From Gallionella sp. (GTDB lineage Bacteria > Pseudomonadota > Gammaproteobacteria > Burkholderiales > Gallionellaceae), in contig JADGRL010000004.1 in assembly GCA_017880865.1 (NCBI GenBank), positions 35,511-99,510 on the forward strand: a stretch of 64,000 nucleotides of DNA, given 5' to 3'. The position numbers and the translations under genes were made by a program. This document shows positions 55,767-64,000 of the stretch, in pieces (position 1 is the first letter of the stretch; each line of letters begins with the position of its first letter). Below the pieces are notes generated by a model. It searched no databases, was not told where the DNA came from, and saw only the letters and a list, made by a program, of their open reading frames with translations.

Positions 55767-56162
55767 CTAAACGTAGAATATCCAGAAAGCTTTCTTGTGC
55801 TGCCGCCAATACACCACCGTATCTGCAAAAATATCCAGCGCGATTTCCCGGTCGTTGGCGGAAAGGCCGAGCGTGTCGCTGACATTGCGCAACAGCAGCA
55901 CATAGCCGCCAGATTGATGCCACGACAAGTCGCACAGCGCGTCGGCCAAGGCATCCCAGTTTGCGCCGAATTCCGGCGGAAATTGGGCCGCGACTGCCAG
56001 CGCATTGAGCAAGTTCTGCTTGCCTTTGATGCCTTTGAGATCGGTATCGAACAGCGCAAAACCGGCTGCCTCAGCCGCGCTGCGCAAGGTTTCCACGCTG
56101 CATCCCAGCGTATAGCTGCCCGCTGCGTCCCTGTTGCCCAGTTGTTGTGCCAGTGCGTCCAT
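55767..56162 (-). CDS. Barstar-family ribonuclease inhibitor
   Basis: A 131-aa protein. The barstar core is in residues about 30-115: AEAAGFALFDTDLKGIKGKQNLLNALAVAAQFPPEFGANWDALADAL, where the Asn-Trp-Asp turn is the family's hallmark. It starts two bases after the RNase gene stop, so the inhibitor is made with its presumed partner. Confidence 0.85.
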   Translation of the reverse strand: MDALAQQLGNRDAAGSYTLGCSVETLRSAAEAAGFALFDTDLKGIKGKQNLLNALAVAAQFPPEFGANWDALADALCDLSWHQSGGYVLLLRNVSDTLGLSANDREIALDIFADTVVYWRQHKKAFWIFYV

Positions 56163-56164
56163 GG

Positions 56165-56547
56165 CTACTCCTGAATTCGTTTGAAGGTTTTGTAATGATC
56201 GGAGGTGTAATAATACTCGCGGGGCTCGCCGCTGATAATACGGCGCGCGCCGCGATTACGCGAACCGGGTGTTTTCACGGTGTACTCGTGATAATAGCCG
56301 CGCTGGTGTTTTGGCAACACCCGCTCGAAATTACCGAACACCACGCCATCACGCGGGTAGGCGAACGGCCCGCCCTGTTTGATGGCGCGCAGTGTGTCGC
56401 GCGCCTCTGGCGGTAATGCAGCGACGCCGATTGCCGCCAGATCGGCATGCGCATTTTGCGCGGCGTGGTGCGAGTGCGCCTGTGCTGGCAACCATGACAT
56501 CGCCAGCAATACGAACAGCCCCGCGCGTAGTAACTTTTTCAGCATCA

Positions 56548-56548
<1 letters not shown>
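56165..56548 (-). CDS. Secreted guanyl-specific ribonuclease (barnase/T1-like)
   Basis: A 127-aa protein with a signal peptide ending PAQAH. The RNase core: GGPFAYPRDGVVFGNFERVLP, HQRGYYHEYTVKTPGSRNRGARRII and EYYYTSDHYKTFKRI. The Glu in YHEYTV, the Arg in NRGARR and the His in SDHYKTF match the catalytic triad of barnase-like enzymes. Its ATG overlaps the aspS stop by one base (TAATG). Confidence 0.85.
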
Positions 56549-58362
<1,814 letters not shown>

Positions 58363-58389
58363 GGTTCAGTTTCTAAGAAAATACTAAGG

Positions 58390-59019
58390 TTAGTTTGATT
58401 GAGAATTGGGGGTATAGGCGCGATGCTTACCGGTTTCTGAGGAAGCGGCCACACCCATCGAAACGATGGAACGCAACGCCACATCCACCGTCATATCCAG
58501 CTCTATAATGTCGGCGCGGCGCACGAAGAAATAAAATCCGTTCACAGGACTGGGCGTGGTGGGAATAAACACCGCGACGTATTCCTCGTCGAACATATCG
58601 ATCACCTCACCCGGCACACTGGTCTGAAACGCCAGCGACCAAGCCTCGGGATGAGGATAGCGCACCAGCAACACCTTGCGAAAGGATTTGCCGTTGCCCG
58701 ACAACAAGGTATCGCTGACCTGTTTGACGCCCTTGAAAATACTGCCCACGAAGGGCACGTGCAGCATCGCCTTTTCCCATTGCACCCACAGGCGCTGGCC
58801 GAATACGTTGCGCATCAGCAAACCGGTCAGCAATACCACCGCAAAGGTCAGGATGATGCCCAAGCCGGGAATGTGGATGCCCAACACGCGGTCGGGATGC
58901 CAGTATTCCGGCAACAACAACAGCGTTCTATCCATCGTGGCGATGGTCAGATTCAGCACCCACAGCGTAATGCCGAGCGGAACCCAGACCAGCAGGCCGG
59001 TGATGAGATATTTTTTCAT
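58390..59019 (-). CDS. DUF502 family membrane protein
   Basis: A 209-aa protein with two N-terminal hydrophobic helices (about residues 4-25 and 48-70) and the signature PFVGSIFKGVKQVSDTLLSGNGKSFRKVLLVRYPHPEAWSLAFQT, then VFIPTTPSPVNGFYFFV. The function is unknown. fmdB-DUF502-aspS is a well conserved betaproteobacterial order. Confidence 0.9.
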   Translation of the reverse strand: MKKYLITGLLVWVPLGITLWVLNLTIATMDRTLLLLPEYWHPDRVLGIHIPGLGIILTFAVVLLTGLLMRNVFGQRLWVQWEKAMLHVPFVGSIFKGVKQVSDTLLSGNGKSFRKVLLVRYPHPEAWSLAFQTSVPGEVIDMFDEEYVAVFIPTTPSPVNGFYFFVRRADIIELDMTVDVALRSIVSMGVAASSETGKHRAYTPNSQSN

Positions 59020-59022
59020 GGC

Positions 59023-59295
59023 TTAAGCGTTACCGCTCGCCACAGGACAGGAACCCGCTGCGGCGCAAGGCGCACAAGCGGCTTCAGCCTTCGGCGCATT
59101 CTTTGACTGGGGGCCATTCTTGAAATCGGTCACGTAATAGCCGTTGCCCTTCAATTGAAAACCGGCGGCGGTCAATTGCTTGGAGAAAGTCTCTTTGCCG
59201 CATTCAGGGCAAGTGCTGAGCGGAGCATCGCTCATTTTCTGCATCACATCATTCTGGTGATCGCAACTGCTGCAACGATAAGCATAAATAGGCAT
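59023..59295 (-). CDS. FmdB-type zinc-ribbon protein
   Basis: A 90-aa protein. MPIYAYRCSSCDHQNDVMQKMSDAPLSTCPECGKETFSKQLTAAGFQLKGNGYYVTDF is the FmdB putative regulatory fold with two CxxC pairs. The Ala-rich C-terminus carries three further cysteines. First gene of the aspS operon. Confidence 0.92.
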   Translation of the reverse strand: MPIYAYRCSSCDHQNDVMQKMSDAPLSTCPECGKETFSKQLTAAGFQLKGNGYYVTDFKNGPQSKNAPKAEAACAPCAAAGSCPVASGNA

Positions 59296-59329
59296 CGCAT
59301 CTCCCTATCGGTAATTTTCAAAGGCGCGC

Positions 59330-59335
59330 ATTATA
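59330..59335 (-). promoter_or_regulatory. -10 element of the fmdB-aspS operon promoter
   Basis: TATAAT on the minus strand followed by GCGCGCC, 35 bases upstream of fmdB. Confidence 0.5.
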
Positions 59336-59504
59336 GCAAAGGGGGTGAACAAACATAAGGAAATTGGCATATGCAATTGACGCAGCACTCAAATTATGCA
59401 GCTGCTTATTGTTGCGTTTCAAATTCAAGTTTGCGACAACCGAATGAAATGGCTGAGGTTTTTAATAATAATTCCATCAGTGGTTGTATCAGGCTCAAGA
59501 CAGG

Positions 59505-59510
59505 TATAAT
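59505..59510 (+). promoter_or_regulatory. -10 element of the rhlE promoter
   Basis: TATAAT followed by GCGCC on the plus strand, with a TTGTAT about 15 bases upstream. It predicts an untranslated leader of about 120 bases before the TTG start. The leader (59517-59639) has no ORF; long leaders are common for cold-induced DEAD-box genes. Confidence 0.5.
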
Positions 59511-59639
59511 GCGCCACCCTGCGCCAAACCAATCAGCGTAGCGGTCTCTATAATTCACTCCCGATCTTTTCGATCACTTATTCGTCAGCCTTGATTGGTG
59601 CAGCTCTTGTGAGCGGCAGGCCGTCGCAGGAGCCTAGCT

Positions 59640-61142
59640 TTGTCAAAAAATGAAATTACTTTCGCCAGCTTGAATCTGGCAGAACCCCTGATGCGCGCAA
59701 TTGCCGACGCAGGTTACACGACACCCACCCCGGTGCAGGCGCAAGCGATCCCGCTGGTATTGGCCGGCGGCGATTTGCTGGCCGGCGCGCAAACCGGCAC
59801 CGGCAAGACCGCAGGCTTCACGTTGCCGATCCTGCATCTGCTCACCGCTAAACCCGCCACGAATCCGCGCCCCGGTCGTCCGCGCTGCCTGATTCTGGTC
59901 CCGACGCGCGAACTCGCAGCTCAGGTTGAACAATCGGTGCAGACCTACGGCAAATATCTCTCGCTGAAATCGATGGTGATGTTTGGCGGCGTGAACATCA
60001 ATCCGCAGATGAAGGCCTTGCGCGGGCATGTGGATATCCTCGTGGCTACGCCGGGACGGCTGCTCGATCACGCTGGGCAAAAAACGCTGGATCTGTCCGG
60101 TGTCGAAATTCTGATACTGGACGAAGCCGACCGCATGCTGGACATGGGCTTCATTCGCGACATCAAAAAGATTCTCGCTCTGTTGCCCAAGCAGCGCCAG
60201 AACCTGTTATTTTCGGCGACCTTCTCCGACGAGATCAAAACGCTTTCCGACGGACTGCTGCACAACCCCGGCTTTGTCGAAGTGGCGCGCCGCAACACCA
60301 CGTCGGAACTGGTGGAACAAAGCGTCCATATGGTGCCGCAAAAACTGAAGAGCCACTTGCTCTCGCACCTGATCAAACATAACGACTGGAAGCAAGTGCT
60401 GGTGTTCACCCGCACCAAACACGGCGCAAACCGGCTGACCGAAAAATTGATCGCGGACGGCATTCCCGCCGCCGCGATCCACGGCAACAAGAGCCAACCG
60501 GCGCGCACCAAAGCCTTGGCGCAATTTAAGGACGGCACATTGCCGGTGCTGGTCGCCACCGACATCGCCGCGCGCGGGCTGGACATCGACATGTTGCCGC
60601 ATGTGGTGAATTTTGAATTGCCGAATGTGCCGGAAGATTACGTGCACCGCATCGGTCGTACCGGACGTGCGGGCAGCAGCGGCGCGGCCATCTCGCTGGT
60701 GGACAAAGAAGAATTATCGTATCTCAGAGACATTGAGCGACTGATCAAGCGCGAGATTCCGAAAGTGGCGATAGACAGCTTTGTACCTCCCACCAACATC
60801 GCCGAGGAAGCGCCGCGCGCGCCACGCCCGCCACAAGGACAAAGACGCAATAGCGGGCCACGCACCGCAGGCACCGGCAATCGCAACCAGCCGCCGCGTG
60901 AGGGTCAAGCGCGTGATGGTCAGGGTCCAAAGCCACGCCAACAACGCGAACCGCGCAATCCACAACAGCGGGAACAGCAACCGCGTACCGGATCGCAACC
61001 GAGAAATAGCCAAACCTCCGCCAAGCCGCGCCCACCACAGAAGCCCGCCGATCAACAGCATCTGTCCGAAGCCGCGCGTCATCAAGCCATGCCGCAACCG
61101 GCGCTGTTTTCGCCGAAGCCGGGTGTGCGTCGGGGCCGCTAA
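59640..61142 (+). CDS. rhlE: DEAD-box RNA helicase, RhlE type
   Basis: A 500-aa ATP-dependent RNA helicase. Q motif [18 protein letters not shown], motif [11 protein letters not shown], Ia PTRELA, II DEAD in [33 protein letters not shown] and [12 protein letters not shown]. The C-terminal 110 residues are Pro/Gln/Arg/Gly-rich and disordered. The start is TTG with AGGAG at a good distance; no nearby ATG fits. Confidence 0.93.
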   Translation: MSKNEITFASLNLAEPLMRAIADAGYTTPTPVQAQAIPLVLAGGDLLAGAQTGTGKTAGFTLPILHLLTAKPATNPRPGRPRCLILVPTRELAAQVEQSVQTYGKYLSLKSMVMFGGVNINPQMKALRGHVDILVATPGRLLDHAGQKTLDLSGVEILILDEADRMLDMGFIRDIKKILALLPKQRQNLLFSATFSDEIKTLSDGLLHNPGFVEVARRNTTSELVEQSVHMVPQKLKSHLLSHLIKHNDWKQVLVFTRTKHGANRLTEKLIADGIPAAAIHGNKSQPARTKALAQFKDGTLPVLVATDIAARGLDIDMLPHVVNFELPNVPEDYVHRIGRTGRAGSSGAAISLVDKEELSYLRDIERLIKREIPKVAIDSFVPPTNIAEEAPRAPRPPQGQRRNSGPRTAGTGNRNQPPREGQARDGQGPKPRQQREPRNPQQREQQPRTGSQPRNSQTSAKPRPPQKPADQQHLSEAARHQAMPQPALFSPKPGVRRGR

Positions 61143-61160
61143 TACTGGAGATTAAAAAAC

Positions 61161-61187
61161 TTCAGCGCAGCGATTTGCTGCGCTGAA
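61161..61187 (-). terminator. Terminator after the small secreted-protein gene
   Basis: Perfect 11-bp stem TTCAGCGCAGC/GCTGCGCTGAA with five-base loop. On the minus strand it ends in GTTTTTT, so it terminates the 61218-61562 gene; it may also slow rhlE transcription. Confidence 0.85.
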
Positions 61188-61217
61188 AACCAGTGAGTGT
61201 GCGGGGGCGAAAAATTG

Positions 61218-61562
61218 TTATTTTCGTCCCCGCCGCTGGCGTGTATAAACAGTCGCCTTGCCGTGCTCCGTCAAGGTGAGCTTGCCGCCGGCGAACTGAT
61301 AAGGAATCGCATTCGAGCTGTATTTTCCGCTGAGCTGTATCATGCCGCCGTTGGAAATGGCATAGAAGTATCGCCTACCCTTGTAGTGGATGGTCCCGTT
61401 GTCCTTGAACGTGATGGCACCTTTCGTGCTGTACCAAGTGCCTCGTAACGATTGCTCCGCTTTAGTGACTGTGCTGTGAGATCGTTGTGCGGCGAAGCTG
61501 CCTCCGGATAGCCCCGTCAGCAAAAGCGCTGTCAGCAGCAAAAAACAGCGTGAAAAAGTCAT
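61218..61562 (-). CDS. Small secreted protein, unknown function
   Basis: A 114-aa protein with a signal peptide ending FAAQ, then a compact beta-rich domain (LRGTWYSTKGAITFKDNGTIHYKGRRYFYAIS, then MIQLSGKYSSNAIPYQFAGGKLTL), reminiscent of lipocalin-like or DUF-type folds. The end is basic (TRQRRGRK). I do not recognise the family. Confidence 0.65.
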   Translation of the reverse strand: MTFSRCFLLLTALLLTGLSGGSFAAQRSHSTVTKAEQSLRGTWYSTKGAITFKDNGTIHYKGRRYFYAISNGGMIQLSGKYSSNAIPYQFAGGKLTLTEHGKATVYTRQRRGRK

Positions 61563-62091
61563 GGTGGCCTCCCGAATTTAATAATGCGGCACACGTTAAA
61601 AGCCCCCGCATTGTTTGTCAACCCCATTGATCGCGCCCACTATAACCCTTACGAAGAATTTGCCCGATTCGGATCGGAAAGGTAAGTTGACTGTCTCCAA
61701 GCTCTACTGTGAGTCAGGCACTGCACCTTGTCAGTATCAATTATCGGGTGCGCTGAATAAATTGATGAGTGCGCAACGTTTCAACGACTGGTTCTAGGAA
61801 GGCAATCAGCACGATCGATGGGCAGGTCTGTGCTGCGGATTCAACCGGTCGATGAGGCGCGAAATTGTAACCTGAGGAAAGTCAGGCGCTAGATGATGTG
61901 GTCGGCGAGCTTGGAGGTTGTTTCCACCATTCGCAGTGTGTTGCAGAATAGGCAGACGCTCCGGCCTTTGCATGAGTATTCGCCAAGCACTTAAATTTTC
62001 ATCATTATCAAAAGCATAAATTATTAATGAACGTGGAAAAGCCTAAGGCGAATTGAAGTTAATCAATCTTCTTCGATGTTATGTTTGCGTT
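61563..62091. other. Stretch without a supported gene
   Basis: Two short plus-strand frames exist (a 33-codon frame from 61584 and the 60-codon track ORF from 61615) in different frames with no ribosome binding site. They may be debris of one decayed gene, but I cannot show it. Confidence 0.4.
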
Positions 62092-62286
62092 TTATGGGGG
62101 GTGATCGACCTGATCACTGCGAGCCGATTGTTGTACCTCGACGGGCATGGGTAGCTGACGCGTTGCGGGTTGAGGTTCGGCGTCACTCTTGTGAACTCCT
62201 GGCGTAGCACCATTTGCGCCGCCCGCTTTATGAGCGCTAGCACAGGCAGGCAGCAGCAGTACTAACAACAAAACAGAATTCCTCAT
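62092..62286 (-). CDS. Possible small lipoprotein
   Basis: A 64-aa ORF starting MRNSVLLLVLLLPACASAH: a short hydrophobic signal with a plausible lipobox (LPAC). The rest is low-complexity, rich in Ala, Pro and Gln. A weak candidate without clear family or conserved motif. Confidence 0.4.
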   Translation of the reverse strand: MRNSVLLLVLLLPACASAHKAGGANGATPGVHKSDAEPQPATRQLPMPVEVQQSARSDQVDHPP

Positions 62287-62470
62287 GCTACATCTCCCAC
62301 AGCAAAAATTTAGTCTTCGTGATGACGGTGATTACCAGACTCTGCATCGCACATGAACACGATCAACAGCGTGTACACCGATTGCCTCCCCTTTAAATAA
62401 ACACTGCGGCAATTGGTTTAACGACGTGCGAGTTTAGTTCCTAATCACGATTGTCGGCAATCGGAATCAG

Positions 62471-62530
62471 GCGAATTCAAGTTCGAAGTGCAACAGCTAA
62501 TAGTTTGCGGATTCAACTCTGAAGTGCAAC
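62471..62530 (+). repeat. Two imperfect 24-bp direct repeats (possible insertion-sequence remnant)
   Basis: The 24-mers at 62471-62494 and 62507-62530 agree at 20 positions, with a period of 36 bases. Both contain GAAGTGCAAC preceded by ATTCAA. The unit resembles ends of IS30-type elements as I remember them; no transposase is present. Confidence 0.45.
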
Positions 62531-62722
62531 ACACCATCGACATCACTGACCGTACTCACGCAGGTCTCTCCATTGCGTTAAATGGGGCGGCTCATTCCAA
62601 CCCATATAATCATTCATTCAGACCTGCAAAGTGTTCGTTACCACACAGACCGGCGGCAACATTAAGTTCAGTCTTCAGTCGTTGCCGGAATAACCTGCCA
62701 ACTTAAATGAAGGAGTATGAAA

Positions 62723-63154
62723 ATGTACAAAGATCAAGTCACAGAAGTTTCAACTGACGCAGTTGATTTACCGCAAATCCGTTTTCCCGTCAAAGGAAGA
62801 AAAAATGCGGCTGAACTGGCTGGCGAACAGGACGATATCAAAAAGCTCACTAAGATTGTTGCAGATGCTTTTGGGGCGATTGCGAATGCAACGGGGCTTT
62901 CTGAAAAAGAGGTGCTCCACGTTATTGAAGATATCCATGTGGAGATGCTTAAGGATGTGCTTAAGGGTGGTATTCATATGGATGTGCTTAAGAAAGGCAT
63001 TCAAGATGCTATCAAGGTAATTGCACTTGCAACCGATCTTGATACGCAGCAAATTTCCGAAATATTCACAGCGAAGAAGAATACCAACATTAATGACATC
63101 GTTAGTCGGCTTCATGACAAAAGCCAAACTAACAGATGGAAGTTTGGGGATTAA
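62723..63154 (+). CDS. Small cytosolic protein of unknown function
   Basis: The ATG at 62723 has AGGAG seven bases upstream; the ATG two codons earlier (62717) is only one base from it. The 143-aa protein is mainly helical and charged: DIKKLTKIVADAFGAIANATGLSEKEVLHVIEDIH, then KDVLKGGIHMDVLKKGIQDAIKVIALATDLDTQQISEIF, two segments with a similar helix pattern. I do not recognise the family. Codon use is more AT-rich than in the core genes. Confidence 0.6.
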   Translation: MYKDQVTEVSTDAVDLPQIRFPVKGRKNAAELAGEQDDIKKLTKIVADAFGAIANATGLSEKEVLHVIEDIHVEMLKDVLKGGIHMDVLKKGIQDAIKVIALATDLDTQQISEIFTAKKNTNINDIVSRLHDKSQTNRWKFGD

Positions 63155-63734
63155 GCTCCAAAGTCAAAAAGTACCGAAGTCGAATTATTTTATGTTTCGA
63201 CAAATGGTCAGGCAGCCATGAAGCTTGGAAATTTGGCTCTAAGGAAACGCAGATTAAATCGAAGTTATCATCAGCGATCCCCCGTGATTAAATTTCACGT
63301 GAATTTTTCACGGGTGCGATTTTGTTTTTCTGTATTCTGTTGTCGACATTCCTTTTTAGGCACTTCCTAGAGGGATTTTTCCCTCGTTTTACCTACTATG
63401 AGCACAGTTGAATTCATCGTAGTTCCGCTTTCGAAATGAATGTTGCATGGAGCAGTATTCTGCAAGGTGTACGTGCGTTAGCGAACGGAACGTTCTTGAT
63501 ATAGAGGAGGATACTCATTCCATCTGTAGATAGTGATCAGGTAGGTTTTTTGTGTGTATTCATCGCCCACATTACTAGAGCAGGTAGGTTAAACGACAGC
63601 TTGACTGGCTATTGAAATATTTCTGCAACACTATTGTATCAACATAAACTTATCAGTTTAGCGGAATATTTACCAAAGCAGCCTATGTGGATCAATATAA
63701 AAGGTGCATTACAAAATGAGAAAGAGTGAATGAA
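63155..63734. other. Long AT-rich intergenic region with hairpin
   Basis: 580 bases without a supported gene. At 63281-63314 the arms CCCGTGA and TCACGGG enclose the 10-bp palindrome TTCACGTGAA; a T-rich stretch follows (TTTTGTTTTTC), so it may be a terminator for the preceding gene. The rest may hold the promoter of the downstream gene. Confidence 0.45.
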
Positions 63735-64000
63735 ATGTCGTTAGTGATTGATATGCTGCGCACCTCAACAGTTACCGATGAGTTGAGTGATTCTGAAGTG
63801 CAAATTATTCATGGATTGTTTGATGTTCAAGAATACAAATCTGGCGAGGTCATAGTACAGCCGGAAGATGTGCAGTCAGACAGCCTGTATATTTTGGCGC
63901 ATGGCGATATTGAAGTAAAGATCGAAAGTGGAGAAGGAGAATCCATCATCCATGTGCTTAAGCCTGGTGATCTTGCGGGTATGATTGCGTTTGTTGGTGG
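63735..64000 (+). CDS. Cyclic-nucleotide-binding-domain protein (C-terminus beyond the window)
   Basis: Missing from the track because it runs off the end. From the ATG at 63735 it reads MSLVIDMLRTSTVTDELSD and continues with EYKSGEVIVQPEDVQSDSLYILAHGDIEV and HVLKPGDLAGMIAFVGG, the beta-roll of the CAP/CRP effector domain. Alternative start: GTG at 63726. Only 88 codons are visible, so a regulator, a channel-like protein or a stand-alone domain are all possible. Confidence 0.75.
   Translation, partial: MSLVIDMLRTSTVTDELSDSEVQIIHGLFDVQEYKSGEVIVQPEDVQSDSLYILAHGDIEVKIESGEGESIIHVLKPGDLAGMIAFVG

Noticed and set aside
62488-62706. 72-aa plus-strand ORF
   Set aside because: It runs through the imperfect direct repeats, has no ribosome binding site and no family pattern.

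Overview
The window looks like a chromosomal stretch of a betaproteobacterium, most likely from the Nitrosomonadales/Gallionellaceae neighbourhood. The clues are the tpiA-secG-tRNA-Leu-nuoABCDEFG order, the fmdB-DUF502-aspS order, class II ribonucleotide reductase, Acr3, FolE2 and ornithine-lipid genes. This placement is inference from gene content; no database search was possible. Most of the sequence is dense core metabolism, with a few accessory islands.

Layout. 1-7.3 kb (minus): 3' part of a complex I operon (nuoG cut by the window edge, then nuoF to nuoA), tRNA-Leu(GAG), secG, tpiA. 7.4-9.5 kb: a truncated haemoglobin and a 2Fe-2S/FAD reductase, divergent from an NsrR-type regulator. 9.6-21.6 kb (mostly minus): dusC, an outer-membrane protein, panD, panC-panB-kinase-folK-pcnB, psiF, a glutamine amidotransferase, folE2, dxs-ispA-xseB. 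21.8-26.5 kb: a Rieske oxygenase, an EamA transporter, a SpoIIAA-like protein, three small unknown genes separated by attC-like sites with no integrase in view, a membrane methyltransferase, rpmG and rpmB.

26.6-38.0 kb is a phosphate-starvation island. An EAL-CBS-GGDEF protein with an acyltransferase (olsA-like), olsB, a porin and pstSCAB are each preceded by 11-bp-period PhoB-type repeats. An arsenic operon (arsR-arsC-CMD protein-acr3) sits in the middle, which fits because arsenate enters cells through phosphate transporters. 38.0-41.9 kb: dedA, secF, secD, yajC. 42-49.3 kb: serB, an unknown membrane protein, a B12-dependent ribonucleotide reductase with a duplicated C-terminal domain, a DUF2252 protein and pbpG. 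49.3-53.2 kb: an Atm1-type ABC exporter, clsB and an endonuclease/exonuclease/phosphatase protein. 53.2-54.2 kb: a lipoprotein gene between two inverted repeat copies. 54.2-59.3 kb (minus): fmdB-DUF502-aspS-secreted RNase-barstar-nudB-nadA. 59.6-61.1 kb: rhlE. 61.2-64 kb: sparse DNA with small unknown genes, repeat remnants and the start of a cyclic-nucleotide-binding protein cut by the window end.

The strongest points for follow-up are the attC/cassette array at 24.17-25.41 kb, the multi-promoter Pho island joining c-di-GMP turnover to lipid remodelling, the possible split flavohaemoglobin under NsrR, the secreted RNase/barstar pair in a housekeeping operon, and a dispersed repeat that appears to have added residues inside nudB.
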